From positions 1,116,001 to 1,180,000 of the forward strand of contig NZ_CP009533.1 of NCBI RefSeq assembly GCF_000761155.1: a DNA stretch of 64,000 nt, given 5' to 3'. The first letter of the stretch is position 1. Each line of letters starts with the position of its first letter. Shown one piece after another: positions 53,171 to 61,923 of the stretch. Origin of the DNA: Pseudomonas rhizosphaerae. Lineage in GTDB: Bacteria; Pseudomonadota; Gammaproteobacteria; Pseudomonadales; Pseudomonadaceae. The position numbers and the translations under genes were made by a program. Below the pieces are notes generated by a model, which saw only the letters and a list, made by a program, of their open reading frames with translations, did not search any database and was not told the DNA's origin.

Positions 53171-53647
53171 TCAGTCTTCCTCGCCCATGCTCGACTGCAG
53201 GTAGTTCTCGATTCCGACCTTGTCGATGAGGCTCACTTGAGTCTCCAGCCAATCGATCTGTTCTTCCTTGCCTTCCAGGATATCTTCGAGCATTTCACGG
53301 CTACCGAAGTCGCCTGCGGTTTCGCAGTGAGCGATAGCGCCCTTCAGGTCTGCCAGGCCCCTGTACTCGATCTTGAGGTCGCAGGCGAGCATTTCGCCAG
53401 CGTGTTCGCCGATCAGAATCTTGCCCAGCTCCTGCAGGTTGGGGATGCCTTCCAGGAAGAGAATGCGCTTGATCAGCTTGTCGGCGTACTTCATGGCATG
53501 GATCGATGCCTTGTACTCGTGTTTGCCGAGCTTGTTCAGGCCCCAGTCTTCATACATGCGGGCATGCAGGAAGTATTGGTTGATGGCGACCAGCTCGTTT
53601 CCGAGGATCCTGTTGAGATGCTGGATGACGCTGATATCGCCTTTCAT
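53171..53647 (-). CDS. bfr: Bacterioferritin, heme-binding subunit lacking ferroxidase ligands
   Basis: Iron-storage subunit, 158 residues, starting MKGDISVIQHLNRILGNELVAINQYFLHARM-like as in all bacterioferritins. Met52, the heme ligand, is present. Compared with E. coli Bfr, Glu18 and Glu94 remain, but Glu51 is Ala, His54 is Tyr, residue 127 is Lys instead of Glu, and residue 130 is Gln instead of His. So the di-iron ferroxidase centre cannot form, which matches the alpha-type subunit of two-subunit bacterioferritins. A catalytic partner subunit must be encoded elsewhere. The bfd gene lies on the same strand, 200 bp upstream. Confidence 0.92.
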   Translation of the reverse strand: MKGDISVIQHLNRILGNELVAINQYFLHARMYEDWGLNKLGKHEYKASIHAMKYADKLIKRILFLEGIPNLQELGKILIGEHAGEMLACDLKIEYRGLADLKGAIAHCETAGDFGSREMLEDILEGKEEQIDWLETQVSLIDKVGIENYLQSSMGEED

Positions 53648-53803
53648 GATCGGAGAGCCTGCGCGGGTATTGAAGTAATGGCGTGAAGTTTGGCCTCAGA
53701 CAGGGATCGTGTCAAACCTAAGTTATTGAATACTATATGAAAATTAATCGGAATAAGAATGACTGAGTTCCGCGTTTGTTGCTAAGTCGTTGTATTTCAG
53801 ACA

Positions 53804-53832
53804 TAAAAAAACCGGGCATGGCCCGGTTTCTT
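53804..53832 (-). terminator. Rho-independent terminator after bfd
   Basis: On the minus strand AAACCGGGC and GCCCGGTTT pair around CAT and are followed by a T tract, 14 bases after the bfd stop. Confidence 0.88.
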
Positions 53833-53845
53833 CAATAGAGGTGTT

Positions 53846-54067
53846 TTACGCCGGTGTAAATTCTACCGGATAGGGCAGGGTGGACGCCTGGGCAGTCTGG
53901 ATTTGAGTCAGGGTATCGCGCACCACTTCCTTGGCAAGGCAGGCACATTTACCGCACTGCGTGGCTACGCCGAGGGTTTCGCGCACGTCACGATAGCTGC
54001 AGCAGCCTTCATAGATCGCATCGCGAATCTGACCATCGGTGACACCCTGGCAAAGACAGACATACAT
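53846..54067 (-). CDS. bfd: Bacterioferritin-associated ferredoxin
   Basis: [2Fe-2S] ferredoxin that reduces bacterioferritin heme to mobilise stored iron. It has 73 residues. The cluster ligands are MYVCLCQGVTD (Cys4, Cys6) and the later TQCGKCACLA pair. Preceded by a strong promoter overlapped by a Fur-like site, consistent with induction by iron starvation. Confidence 0.95.
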   Translation of the reverse strand: MYVCLCQGVTDGQIRDAIYEGCCSYRDVRETLGVATQCGKCACLAKEVVRDTLTQIQTAQASTLPYPVEFTPA

Positions 54068-54105
54068 ACGTAAGAACCGCCGCTGTGTTGGTTTCAGTGC
54101 GGACG

Positions 54106-54134
54106 ATCCTAATGTTAATGAGAATGCTTGTCAA
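54106..54134 (-). promoter_or_regulatory. bfd promoter with overlapping Fur box
   Basis: Minus-strand TTGACA (54129-54134), a 17-bp spacer and TAGGAT (54106-54111) form a sigma70 promoter. The spacer holds CATTCTCATTAACATTA, whose complement AATGAGAATGCTTGTC matches the Fur consensus AATGAGAATCATTATC at most positions. Confidence 0.7.
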
Positions 54135-54218
54135 AGCAACTCGCGTCTACGTTTGGCGCAAGCGATGAACGGTGCGACAGGGGCCCTGGTCGTTTCCGGC
54201 AGCCCCTGTTGCAAGGGT

Positions 54219-54893
54219 TCAGTCGTTGAAATCCTGCCAGCCGCCCATTTGTTTCCAGCGGTTGACGATACCGCAGAACAGCTCGGCGGTTTTCTCCGTA
54301 TCGTAGCGCGCGGAGTGGGCTTCACGACCATCGAAGTCGATATCGGCTGCCTGGCAGGCCTTGGCCAGAACGGTCTGGCCGTAAGCGAGGCCCGCCAGCG
54401 TAGCGGTATCGAAGCTCGAGAACGGGTGGAACGGATTGCGCTTCATGTCGGTACGCGCAACGGCGGCGTTGAGGAAGCCGAGGTCGAAGCTGCTGTTGTG
54501 GCCGACCAGAATCGCGCGCTTGCAGCCGTTGGCTTTCAATGCCTTGCGGATGCCGCGAAAGATGTCGGTCAGCGCTGTCTCTTCGCTGACCGCCATGCGC
54601 AGTGGATGGTCCAGCTTGATTCCGGTGAACTCCAGCGCGGCGGCCTCGATATTGGCCCCCTCGAAAGGCTCGACCCGGAAGAAGTAGGTGTGGTCGGGAA
54701 ACACGAAGCCTTTCTCGTCCATGCCGATGGTCGTCGCGGCGATCTCGAGCAGGGCATCGGTGGCGCTGTTGAAGCCGCCAGTCTCGACGTCCACGACTAC
54801 CGGCAGGTAGCCGCGAAATCGAGCGGCCATGGGATGGCGCGAGCCGGTGCCTGAACTGCCCGTGTCTTCGTCGTCGTAGTTGTCTTCACTCAC
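54219..54893 (-). CDS. rnt: Ribonuclease T
   Basis: 3'-5' exoribonuclease trimming tRNA and rRNA 3' ends, 224 residues, DEDDh family. [10 protein letters not shown] supplies Asp35 and Glu37, [11 protein letters not shown] the third acidic residue, and [13 protein letters not shown] the His and last Asp. The N-terminal ~25 residues are acidic and low complexity. The ATG overlaps the pyrC stop by four bases. Confidence 0.95.
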   Translation of the reverse strand: MSEDNYDDEDTGSSGTGSRHPMAARFRGYLPVVVDVETGGFNSATDALLEIAATTIGMDEKGFVFPDHTYFFRVEPFEGANIEAAALEFTGIKLDHPLRMAVSEETALTDIFRGIRKALKANGCKRAILVGHNSSFDLGFLNAAVARTDMKRNPFHPFSSFDTATLAGLAYGQTVLAKACQAADIDFDGREAHSARYDTEKTAELFCGIVNRWKQMGGWQDFND

Positions 54894-55936
54894 GCATCTT
54901 TCTCCAGCAGGCGCCAGCGCAGTTTTTCACCGGCGCGCAGCGGGATGACGACCTGCTCACCGAATGGCAGGCTGGTTGGGGCGGTCCACTCGTCGCGGAC
55001 CAGGGTAATGGTGTCGGTGTTGCGCGGCAGGCCGTAGAAGTCAGGGCCGTGCAGGCTGGCGAAGCCTTCGAGCTTGTCCAGCGCGCCGCGCTGCTCGAAC
55101 GCCTCGGCGTACAGCTCGATGCCCGCATAAGCGCTGTAGCAACCGGCGCAGCCGCAGGCCGCTTCCTTGGCATGCTGGGCATGGGGCGCGGAATCGGTGC
55201 CCAGGAAGAACTTGCCGCTGCCGCTTGTAGCGGCGTCGAGCAAGGCGACCTGGTGAGTGTTGCGCTTGAGGATCGGCAGGCAATAGAAGTGCGGCCGGAT
55301 CCCGCCCACCAGCATGTGGTTGCGGTTGTAGAGCAGGTGCTGGGGGGTGATGGTCGCAGCGACATTGGCCGGAGCGGCCTTGACGAAGTCGGCGGCCTCG
55401 GCGGTGGTGATGTGCTCGAACACGACCTTGAGCGTGGGGAAACGCTCTACCAGCCGGCGCATGTGCTCGTCGATGAAGATCTTCTCGCGGTCGAACACGT
55501 CGACATCGCCGCGGGTGACCTCGCCGTGGATCAGCAGGGGCATGCCTGCTTCACTCAGGGCCTCGAGCGCCTCTGTGATGTTGTCCAGGCTGGTGACCCC
55601 GGAATCGGAATTGGTAGTGGCTCCGGCCGGGTACATCTTGGCCGCCTTGACGAATCCACACGCTGCGGCTGCACGGATGTCGGCGGCGCTGGTGCGGTCG
55701 GTCAGGTACAAGGTCATCAGCGGTTCGAAGGCGCTGCCTGCAGGGCGTGCGGCAAGGATGCGCTGGCGATAGGCGTCGGCATCGGCGGCGGTGCGCACCG
55801 GCGGGACCAGGTTGGGCATGACGATGGCGCGGGCGAAGATCCGCGATACATCGGCCACGGTATGCGGCAGCACGGCACCATCACGAAGATGGATGTGCCA
55901 GTCGTCGGGACGCAGAAGGGTCAGGCGGTCGGACAT
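54890..55936 (-). CDS. pyrC: Dihydroorotase
   Basis: Third step of pyrimidine synthesis, class II dihydroorotase, 348 residues from the ATG at 55936. Zinc ligands His14 and His16 ([10 protein letters not shown]), the carbamylated-Lys segment [23 protein letters not shown] and the catalytic Asp in [14 protein letters not shown] are all present. Operon with rnt by an ATGA overlap. Confidence 0.95.
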   Translation of the reverse strand: MSDRLTLLRPDDWHIHLRDGAVLPHTVADVSRIFARAIVMPNLVPPVRTAADADAYRQRILAARPAGSAFEPLMTLYLTDRTSAADIRAAAACGFVKAAKMYPAGATTNSDSGVTSLDNITEALEALSEAGMPLLIHGEVTRGDVDVFDREKIFIDEHMRRLVERFPTLKVVFEHITTAEAADFVKAAPANVAATITPQHLLYNRNHMLVGGIRPHFYCLPILKRNTHQVALLDAATSGSGKFFLGTDSAPHAQHAKEAACGCAGCYSAYAGIELYAEAFEQRGALDKLEGFASLHGPDFYGLPRNTDTITLVRDEWTAPTSLPFGEQVVIPLRAGEKLRWRLLEKDA

Positions 55937-56065
55937 TGGGGATTCCAGGCGGTTCGAACTCGCGCGAATGCTACCGGAAAACGCCGCCCACGGCATCCGC
56001 TATCAAGTTTTGCAGGCCATGTCCGATACCTTGGAAGTACCCCGATCGAACCCGTGGAGCCTGTC

Positions 56066-56989
56066 GTGCGCCAGCGTTATCTTGCCCTGCTCAGTGTGTT
56101 TGCCAGCCTTCCGGCCCTGGCGATGAACTTCCAGACCCGTCTGGAGAACGTCGAGTGGAAAGTCGCTGGTGATCAGTTCGAGTGCCGCCTGGGCCAGCCG
56201 GTGGCCAATTTCGGGTCGGCCGAGTTCGTGCGCCGCGCAGGCGAGCAGGCCGTGTTCAGGCTCACTTCCGCCAGTCGCCTGCTGGGCACGGGCTCCGCCA
56301 CGCTCCTGGCAGCGGCGGCGCCATGGCAGCCAGGTCGCGGCGACATCAACCTGGGCAGCGTGCGCCTGGGCCATGGCGAAGCCTTGTTGACCAGTTCGCA
56401 AAGCCAGGCCAGCGGCTTGATCAATGGTCTGCTGGAGGGGCGCATGACACTGGTGCGCAGTCAATCCGGCAGCGGCCAACCGGTCGAGATCCGGTTGCTG
56501 TCGGCACGCTTCGGCCAGGCCTTCGGTGAATACCAGGCGTGTGCGGCGAAACTGCTGCCGATGAACTACGACCAGATTCGCCTGAGCGAAGTGGGTTTTC
56601 CCCGCGGGCTCGAGCTCGACGCACCGGCCAAGGCGCGCCTGGACAAGCTCTTGGCCTTCATGAAAGCCGATCCCAGCGTCAATCACGTGCAACTCGACGG
56701 CCATTCGGACAACAGCGGCAATCGACTGGTGAACCGCGACTTGTCCCGGCGTCGGGCGATGGCCGTGCAGGACTACCTGCTGGCTCATGGCCTGAACGAG
56801 AGCCAGGTCACCCTGCGCTTCCATGGCGAGAGCTATCCGCTGGTGACCAACAGCACGGCTGCGAACCGGGCGCGTAATCGCCGCGTGAGCATCGAGCTGA
56901 GCCGTGTCGCCGCAGCGCCGAGCGCCGCACCTGCTGCCGATTCATCTGCCGTGCTGGCCACCGACAAGCCCCCCGCCAAGCCGTTGTGA
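56066..56989 (+). CDS. motY: MotY-like flagellar T-ring protein, OmpA family
   Basis: Periplasmic protein supporting flagellar stator assembly. The GTG at 56066 has a GGAG seven bases upstream and gives 307 residues: a signal peptide [18 protein letters not shown], an N-terminal MotY domain ([12 protein letters not shown]..., two Cys), and a C-terminal OmpA-like peptidoglycan-binding domain (about 175-285) with [28 protein letters not shown] and [13 protein letters not shown] long in-frame upstream extension overlapping pyrC was rejected. It sits between pyrC and argG as recalled for PA3526. Confidence 0.88.
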   Translation: MRQRYLALLSVFASLPALAMNFQTRLENVEWKVAGDQFECRLGQPVANFGSAEFVRRAGEQAVFRLTSASRLLGTGSATLLAAAAPWQPGRGDINLGSVRLGHGEALLTSSQSQASGLINGLLEGRMTLVRSQSGSGQPVEIRLLSARFGQAFGEYQACAAKLLPMNYDQIRLSEVGFPRGLELDAPAKARLDKLLAFMKADPSVNHVQLDGHSDNSGNRLVNRDLSRRRAMAVQDYLLAHGLNESQVTLRFHGESYPLVTNSTAANRARNRRVSIELSRVAAAPSAAPAADSSAVLATDKPPAKPL

Positions 56990-57086
56990 CTGTCGCGTGT
57001 TCAACCAAAGCTGTCGCGCCCCTGTAAATTCGTGGCCTTGGGCGGTAGAATCGACGGCTTTCCGTAGAACCCCGTGGAGTGATGGC

Positions 57087-58304
57087 ATGGCGGACGTAAA
57101 CAAGGTCGTTCTGGCGTATTCCGGCGGCCTGGACACTTCGGTGATCCTCAAGTGGCTGCAGGACACTTATAACTGTGAAGTAGTGACGTTCACTGCCGAC
57201 CTCGGCCAGGGCGAAGAGGTCGAGCCGGCACGCGCCAAGGCGCAGGCCATGGGCGTCAAGGAAATCTACATCGACGACCTGCGCGAAGAGTTCGTGCGCG
57301 ACTTCGTCTTCCCGATGTTCCGTGCCAACACCGTGTACGAAGGTGAATACCTGCTGGGCACTTCCATCGCGCGGCCGCTGATTGCCAAGCGCTTGATCGA
57401 AATCGCCAACGAAACCGGCGCCGACGCCATCTCGCACGGTGCCACCGGCAAGGGCAACGACCAGGTGCGTTTCGAGCTGGGCGCCTATGCGCTCAAGCCT
57501 GGGGTCAAGGTCATCGCGCCATGGCGCGAGTGGGACCTGCTCTCCCGTGAAAAGCTGATGGACTACGCCGAGAAGCACAACATTCCGATCGAGCGCCACG
57601 GCAAGAAGAAGTCGCCGTACTCGATGGACGCCAACCTGCTGCACATCTCCTATGAAGGCGGCGTGCTGGAAGACACCTGGACCGAGCACGAAGAAGACAT
57701 GTGGCGTTGGACCGTCTCGCCGGAGAACGCCCCGGATACCCCGCAGTATCTGGAGCTGACCTACCGCAACGGCGACATCGTCGCGCTGGACGGCGTCGAC
57801 ATGACACCTGCCACCGTACTGGCCACCTTGAACCGCATCGGCGGCGAGCACGGCATCGGCCGCCTGGACATCGTCGAGAACCGCTATGTCGGGATGAAGT
57901 CCCGTGGTTGCTACGAAACCCCAGGCGGTACGATCATGCTGCGCGCCCACCGCGCCATCGAATCCATCACCCTGGACCGCGAAGTCGCTCACCTGAAAGA
58001 CGAGCTGATGCCCAAGTATGCCAGCCTGATCTACACCGGCTACTGGTGGAGCCCGGAGCGCCTCATGCTGCAGCAGATGATCGACGCGTCGCAGGTCAAC
58101 GTGAACGGTGTGGTTCGCCTGAAGCTGTACAAGGGCAATGTGATCGTGACCGGCCGCAAGTCCGACGACTCGCTGTTCGATGCCAACATCGCGACCTTCG
58201 AGGAAGACGGCGGCGCCTACAATCAGGCCGACGCTGCAGGTTTCATCAAGCTCAACGCCTTGCGCATGCGCATTGCCGCGAACAAGGGCCGCAAGCTGTT
58301 CTGA
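57087..58304 (+). CDS. argG: Argininosuccinate synthase
   Basis: Joins citrulline and aspartate with ATP in arginine synthesis, 405 residues from the ATG at 57087 (GTGGAGT site). The N-type PP-loop AYSGGLDTS is at 10-18; [32 protein letters not shown] and [11 protein letters not shown] are conserved substrate loops. A strong terminator follows. With argF, two arginine genes lie within this window. Confidence 0.97.
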   Translation: MADVNKVVLAYSGGLDTSVILKWLQDTYNCEVVTFTADLGQGEEVEPARAKAQAMGVKEIYIDDLREEFVRDFVFPMFRANTVYEGEYLLGTSIARPLIAKRLIEIANETGADAISHGATGKGNDQVRFELGAYALKPGVKVIAPWREWDLLSREKLMDYAEKHNIPIERHGKKKSPYSMDANLLHISYEGGVLEDTWTEHEEDMWRWTVSPENAPDTPQYLELTYRNGDIVALDGVDMTPATVLATLNRIGGEHGIGRLDIVENRYVGMKSRGCYETPGGTIMLRAHRAIESITLDREVAHLKDELMPKYASLIYTGYWWSPERLMLQQMIDASQVNVNGVVRLKLYKGNVIVTGRKSDDSLFDANIATFEEDGGAYNQADAAGFIKLNALRMRIAANKGRKLF

Positions 58305-58339
58305 CAGCAGCGGTTCTTGCAGCAGTCAGGCATGCCCTG

Positions 58340-58368
58340 GAAACCCCGGTCTCGACCGGGGTTTTTTT
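58340..58368 (+). terminator. Rho-independent terminator after argG
   Basis: AACCCCGGTC and a CCGGGGTT partner pair around TCGA and are followed by seven T, about 35 bases after the argG stop. Confidence 0.92.
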
Positions 58369-58373
58369 ATGGA

Positions 58374-59003
58374 TCAACCCAACAGCACCGTCCACTTCAA
58401 CCGGTTCGGTTGCAGTGCCGCTACCTGGCATTGCAAGCCGGCCAACCGCGCAGCCAGCGCATGGGACAGGGGCGGCGGTGGAACCTGCCCTACCAGCACG
58501 ATCAGCAGCGGTCGGGGGTGTTTGCGCGCCTCCAGAACATGGGCCAAGCGCTCAAGGTGGGCTGCCATGCGCGCGCGGGTATGCAAGGTACTGGCGTCGA
58601 TGATATGCAGATCGTTGTGCGCCAAACTTATACGATTGTCGGCACGGTACTTATAAGCGTCCGCTTCGCTGTCGAGACTTTCCAGAAAATACGCCGAGCT
58701 CTCGAAGTCCGATGGGGAATACAGTGCCCGTCGATTGAAGTTGAGCGTTGCAAAGAAAAGAATGGCCAGGAAAGTTGGGAAGCCCACCAGGAACCATATA
58801 TAAATGGTCTGGCTGGTTTCATCCAGAAAGGGCAAGCTCGCCAAGGCCGATGCCTCGACCATTGCGGTGAACAGGGCGATGATGCCGAGCGGATTGGGAC
58901 GGGTGATTTTCTTGTGAGCCACGAGTGCCTCGCCGGGCCGTATCCGGCCGATGGTTGCTTGGCCACCGATAGTAGTAGGGTCGCCAGGCCGCGCAGGATG
59001 CAT
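58374..59003 (-). CDS. Unknown inner-membrane protein with a cytosolic C-terminal domain
   Basis: 209 residues from the ATG at 59003; a GTG at 58922 with a GGCGAGG site would give 182 residues and is at least as likely. Two hydrophobic helices are seen (LGIIALFTAMVEASALASLPFL and IYIWFLVGFPTFLAILFFATL). The soluble part of about 110 residues contains DLHIIDASTLHTRARMAAHLERLAHVLEARK and PLLIVLVGQVPPPP. No family is recognised. It converges on argG. Confidence 0.6.
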   Translation of the reverse strand: MHPARPGDPTTIGGQATIGRIRPGEALVAHKKITRPNPLGIIALFTAMVEASALASLPFLDETSQTIYIWFLVGFPTFLAILFFATLNFNRRALYSPSDFESSAYFLESLDSEADAYKYRADNRISLAHNDLHIIDASTLHTRARMAAHLERLAHVLEARKHPRPLLIVLVGQVPPPPLSHALAARLAGLQCQVAALQPNRLKWTVLLG

Positions 59004-59394
59004 AGTTATCCGTCGGCAAGCGCTCGCAGTGGCGCGGGGTTGCGAGAGGCAGGCGCAGGCGTGAAGGCTCTGGCGTGCGGCTCTGGGTAGAAATCGATAA
59101 TGATTTTTCGCCGGTATTTATCCTGCAACAGCTTGCCCGGCTAACGCCGCACGGCTCAATTGAAGCGGCAGGGCAATTATGCAATGCTCCTGTTCCTTAG
59201 TTTCATAAGCAGAGCTCGATGCCGCCAGGCACTGTACAAGAATTTTCACAGGCGCAATATGTAGGAATATTCTTCTGGGGTTGTAGGAAGTGTCTTAGTT
59301 ATTGCCTGCCCAGATTCTGAGCCGTCCATGACGGCAAGCGTCTGGGGTAATGTGCGGGCTCTAGAATTCGAACAGCGAAAAATTGGATCCTCCC
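59004..59394. other. Gene-free region upstream of the response regulator, with TGTAGGAA direct repeats
   Basis: About 390 bp of lower G+C than its neighbours. Two copies of TGTAGGAA (59260-59267 and 59282-59289) lie 22 bp apart on the same face of the helix, 105-135 bp before the response-regulator ATG. No RNA gene or REP is seen. Confidence 0.5.
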
Positions 59395-60021
59395 ATGAAT
59401 AAAGTGCTGATCGTGGACGATCATCCGGTCATTCGCCTCGCCGTGCGGCTGCTGATGGAGCGCCATGGCTACGAGGTCGTGGCCGAGACCGACAACGGTG
59501 TCGACGCGCTGCAACTGGCCCGTGACCATGCCCCGGACATCGTCATTCTCGACATCGGGATTCCCAAGCTCGATGGGCTGGAAGTGATCAGCCGGCTGAC
59601 AGTGAGTGAGCCTCAACTCAAGGTGCTGGTGCTGACCTCCCAGGCGCCGGGGCATTTCTCCATGCGCTGCATGCAGGCGGGTGCGGCGGGCTACGTGTGC
59701 AAGCAGCAGGACCTCACCGAGTTGCTCAGTGCGATCAAGGCCGTGCTGTCTGGCTACAGCTATTTCCCCAACCAGGCGCTGCACTCGGTGCGCGCAAGCC
59801 TTGGCAATGCCTCGGAAGCCGACATGGTGGACCGCCTGTCCGGGCGGGAAATGATGGTGTTGCAGCAACTGGCCAAGGGCAAGTCGAACAAGCAGATTGC
59901 CGATGGCATGTTCCTGAGCAACAAGACCGTAAGTACCTACAAGACGCGCTTGCTGCAAAAGCTCAATGCGCGCTCGCTGGTCGATCTGATCGAATTGGCT
60001 CAGCGCAACGGCCTGGCCTGA
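59395..60021 (+). CDS. Two-component response regulator, NarL/LuxR family
   Basis: 208 residues: a receiver domain (about 1-120) with the acidic pair Asp8/Asp9, phospho-acceptor Asp53 (VILDIGIPKLDG), Thr in VLTSQ and Lys in VCKQQD, then a LuxR-type helix-turn-helix (about 145-205; LSGREMMVLQQLAKGKSNKQIADGMFLSNKTVSTYKTRLLQKLNARS). The start MNKVLIVDDHPVIR is preceded by ATCCTCCC rather than a strong site; a TTG four codons upstream is possible. No sensor kinase is adjacent. It resembles ErdR/CrbR-type regulators, which in Pseudomonas control acetate uptake; that assignment is a guess. Confidence 0.88.
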   Translation: MNKVLIVDDHPVIRLAVRLLMERHGYEVVAETDNGVDALQLARDHAPDIVILDIGIPKLDGLEVISRLTVSEPQLKVLVLTSQAPGHFSMRCMQAGAAGYVCKQQDLTELLSAIKAVLSGYSYFPNQALHSVRASLGNASEADMVDRLSGREMMVLQQLAKGKSNKQIADGMFLSNKTVSTYKTRLLQKLNARSLVDLIELAQRNGLA

Positions 60022-60050
60022 CCTCGAGAGGTAGGTGGGCGCATCGTGCG

Positions 60051-60230
60051 CTACAGGTCGAAATCGTAGTCCGCCAACTGTCGTTGCAGGCGTCTTTCCT
60101 CGAGCAGGTTGTCGATCGTACGCCGCTTGCTCAGGTTGCTCTTGACGGGTTCGACGACGGGCTCGGCGTCTTCACTGTCTACAGTGATGAAGTCGTCTTC
60201 CGTTTCCAGCGCTTCTTTATCGGTACTCAT
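60051..60230 (-). CDS. PA3496-like small acidic protein
   Basis: 59 residues from the ATG at 60230 (GGAG site). Acidic N-terminus (DKEALETEDDFITVDSED) and a conserved basic-acidic C-terminus SKRRTIDNLLEERRLQRQLADYDFDL. I recall this C-terminal pattern for the PA3496 family of putative envelope-integrity proteins beside nth. No transmembrane segment; function not established. Confidence 0.75.
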   Translation of the reverse strand: MSTDKEALETEDDFITVDSEDAEPVVEPVKSNLSKRRTIDNLLEERRLQRQLADYDFDL

Positions 60231-60336
60231 GACGTCCGCTCCAGGCATAGGCTGCCATTGGCGGACCTTATAGCGATATTCGAAGACGGCGTAAAAAAGA
60301 TTTTTTCAATCGAGAGATGAGATTCTACAGGCCGCC

Positions 60337-60975
60337 TCAATCGTCGCTGGTCTTGTGCTTGTATTCACACAGGTCTTCGATACGGCAACTGCCGCAGCGT
60401 GGCTTGCGCGCCTGGCAAACATAGCGGCCGTGCAGGATCAGCCAATGGTGCGAGTCCAGCAGGTAAGGGCGGGGCACGAACTTCATCAATTTCTGTTCGA
60501 CCTCCACCACATTCTTGCCCGGTGCGATTCCGGTTCGGTTGCTGACGCGGAATATGTGTGTGTCGACCGCCATGGTCAGTTGCCGAAATGCCGTGTTGAG
60601 CACCACGTTGGCGGTCTTGCGTCCGACGCCGGGCAGCGCTTCGAGGGCCTCGCGGGTTTGCGGCACCTCGCCCTCGTGCCGCTCGACGAGCAAGCGGCAG
60701 GTCTCGATGACGTTGCGCGCCTTGCTGTTATAGAGGCCGATGGTCTTGATGTAGCCCGACAGCCCTTCGACACCCAGCGCATACATCGCCTGGGGCGTCG
60801 GCGCCACGGGGAACAACTTCGCCGTGGCCTTGTTGACCCCAACATCGGTGGATTGCGCAGAAAGAATCACGGCGATCAGCAGTTCGAAAGGTGAACCATA
60901 GGCCAGTTCCGTCTTGGGCTCCGGATTGTCTTCATGCAGCCGGCGGAAGATTTCCTGGCGTTTGGTGGCGTTCAT
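60337..60975 (-). CDS. nth: Endonuclease III
   Basis: DNA glycosylase/AP lyase for oxidised pyrimidines, 212 residues from the ATG at 60975. The helix-hairpin-helix LPGVGRKTA carries catalytic Lys120, Asp138 is in VDTH, and the [4Fe-4S] ligands are Cys187, Cys194, Cys197 and Cys203, identical in number to E. coli. It follows rnfB by 28 bases. Confidence 0.96.
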   Translation of the reverse strand: MNATKRQEIFRRLHEDNPEPKTELAYGSPFELLIAVILSAQSTDVGVNKATAKLFPVAPTPQAMYALGVEGLSGYIKTIGLYNSKARNVIETCRLLVERHEGEVPQTREALEALPGVGRKTANVVLNTAFRQLTMAVDTHIFRVSNRTGIAPGKNVVEVEQKLMKFVPRPYLLDSHHWLILHGRYVCQARKPRCGSCRIEDLCEYKHKTSDD

Positions 60976-61003
60976 CGAGGTGATAGGTCCTTCACAGGCT
61001 GGG

Positions 61004-61819
61004 CTAGAGGGGTTGCAGTGCAGCGAGCTGGCGTTCGGCAGCCTCATGCTCGCGATTCAAGGCGTCGAGTATGAGGTACTGGTCGAACGTGGGTGGAGTC
61101 ACGAAAGCCTTCTGGGTCTTCACCAGCTGCGCGCGAGTCATGGCCACGGCGATCTTCGCTTGTTTCAGGGCACTGTCGCTATCACTTGCCTTGGCCGCCT
61201 TGATCCGTTCGATCGCCGACAAGGCCGGGGGCGGTGGCGCTACGACGGTAGAGGGTCGCTCAAGCTTGAGCGAACGCTCGGCCTGTCGTGCACTCTGGGT
61301 ACTTTGCAGGCGCTGGTTGCGAGCTTCGTAGCGTTGTCGGGCGCGATCGCGTGTGCGCAGCCGAACGCGTTGCTGCTGCGGGCTGCAAGCAGGATCGCTC
61401 GCCACTGAAGTGAACGCCGATGCCGGCGCAGGGCGCATCTCGATGCAGTCGACGGGGCAGGGCGCAACGCACAGATCGCACCCGGTGCATTCGTCCACCA
61501 GCACGCTGTGCATCAATTTGGCGGCGCCAAGAATGGCATCCACCGGGCAGGCCTGGATGCACTTGGTGCAGCCGATGCACTCCGCTTCGCGTATGTAGGC
61601 GATCTGTGCAGGGGCCGTGCCCCGTTGCGCGTCCAGCGGCAAAACGGGTAGCTGGAGCAGTTGCGCCAGGGCGGCGATGGTCGCTTCACCCCCGGGCGGG
61701 CAACGGTTGATCGGCTCGCCTGCCATGATGCCGGCCGCATAGGGCTTGCAGCCGGCATGGCCACATTTGCCGCACTGAGTCTGTGGCAACAATGCGTCGA
61801 TGCGTTCGATCAGGTTCAT
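61004..61819 (-). CDS. rnfB: Orphan RnfB-like iron-sulfur protein without a membrane anchor
   Basis: 271 residues. Starts directly with the four-Cys cluster domain ([17 protein letters not shown] ... NRCPPGG), followed by two [4Fe-4S] ferredoxin motifs ([16 protein letters not shown] and [18 protein letters not shown]). A further ~130-residue charged helical tail ([20 protein letters not shown]...) follows. Canonical RnfB begins with a transmembrane helix, which is absent here. No rnfA, C, D, G or E is near; metG is upstream and nth downstream. A soluble electron carrier, perhaps serving neighbouring Fe-S enzymes, is an inference. Confidence 0.85.
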   Translation of the reverse strand: MNLIERIDALLPQTQCGKCGHAGCKPYAAGIMAGEPINRCPPGGEATIAALAQLLQLPVLPLDAQRGTAPAQIAYIREAECIGCTKCIQACPVDAILGAAKLMHSVLVDECTGCDLCVAPCPVDCIEMRPAPASAFTSVASDPACSPQQQRVRLRTRDRARQRYEARNQRLQSTQSARQAERSLKLERPSTVVAPPPPALSAIERIKAAKASDSDSALKQAKIAVAMTRAQLVKTQKAFVTPPTFDQYLILDALNREHEAAERQLAALQPL

Positions 61820-61923
61820 GGGCAGCCGGACTGCGCAAGGGCAGTTTGCGAAGGTGAGATAGGTAGCGGTCCCGCCGCACGTCTTGCGTGCAAGAAGAGC
61901 GGCGAGGCGCTTTGGCCAGGAAC

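Noticed and set aside
55049..56065. Long in-frame N-terminal extension of motY across pyrC
   Set aside because: It would overlap pyrC on the opposite strand; the GTG at 56066 has a ribosome binding site and starts a clean signal peptide.
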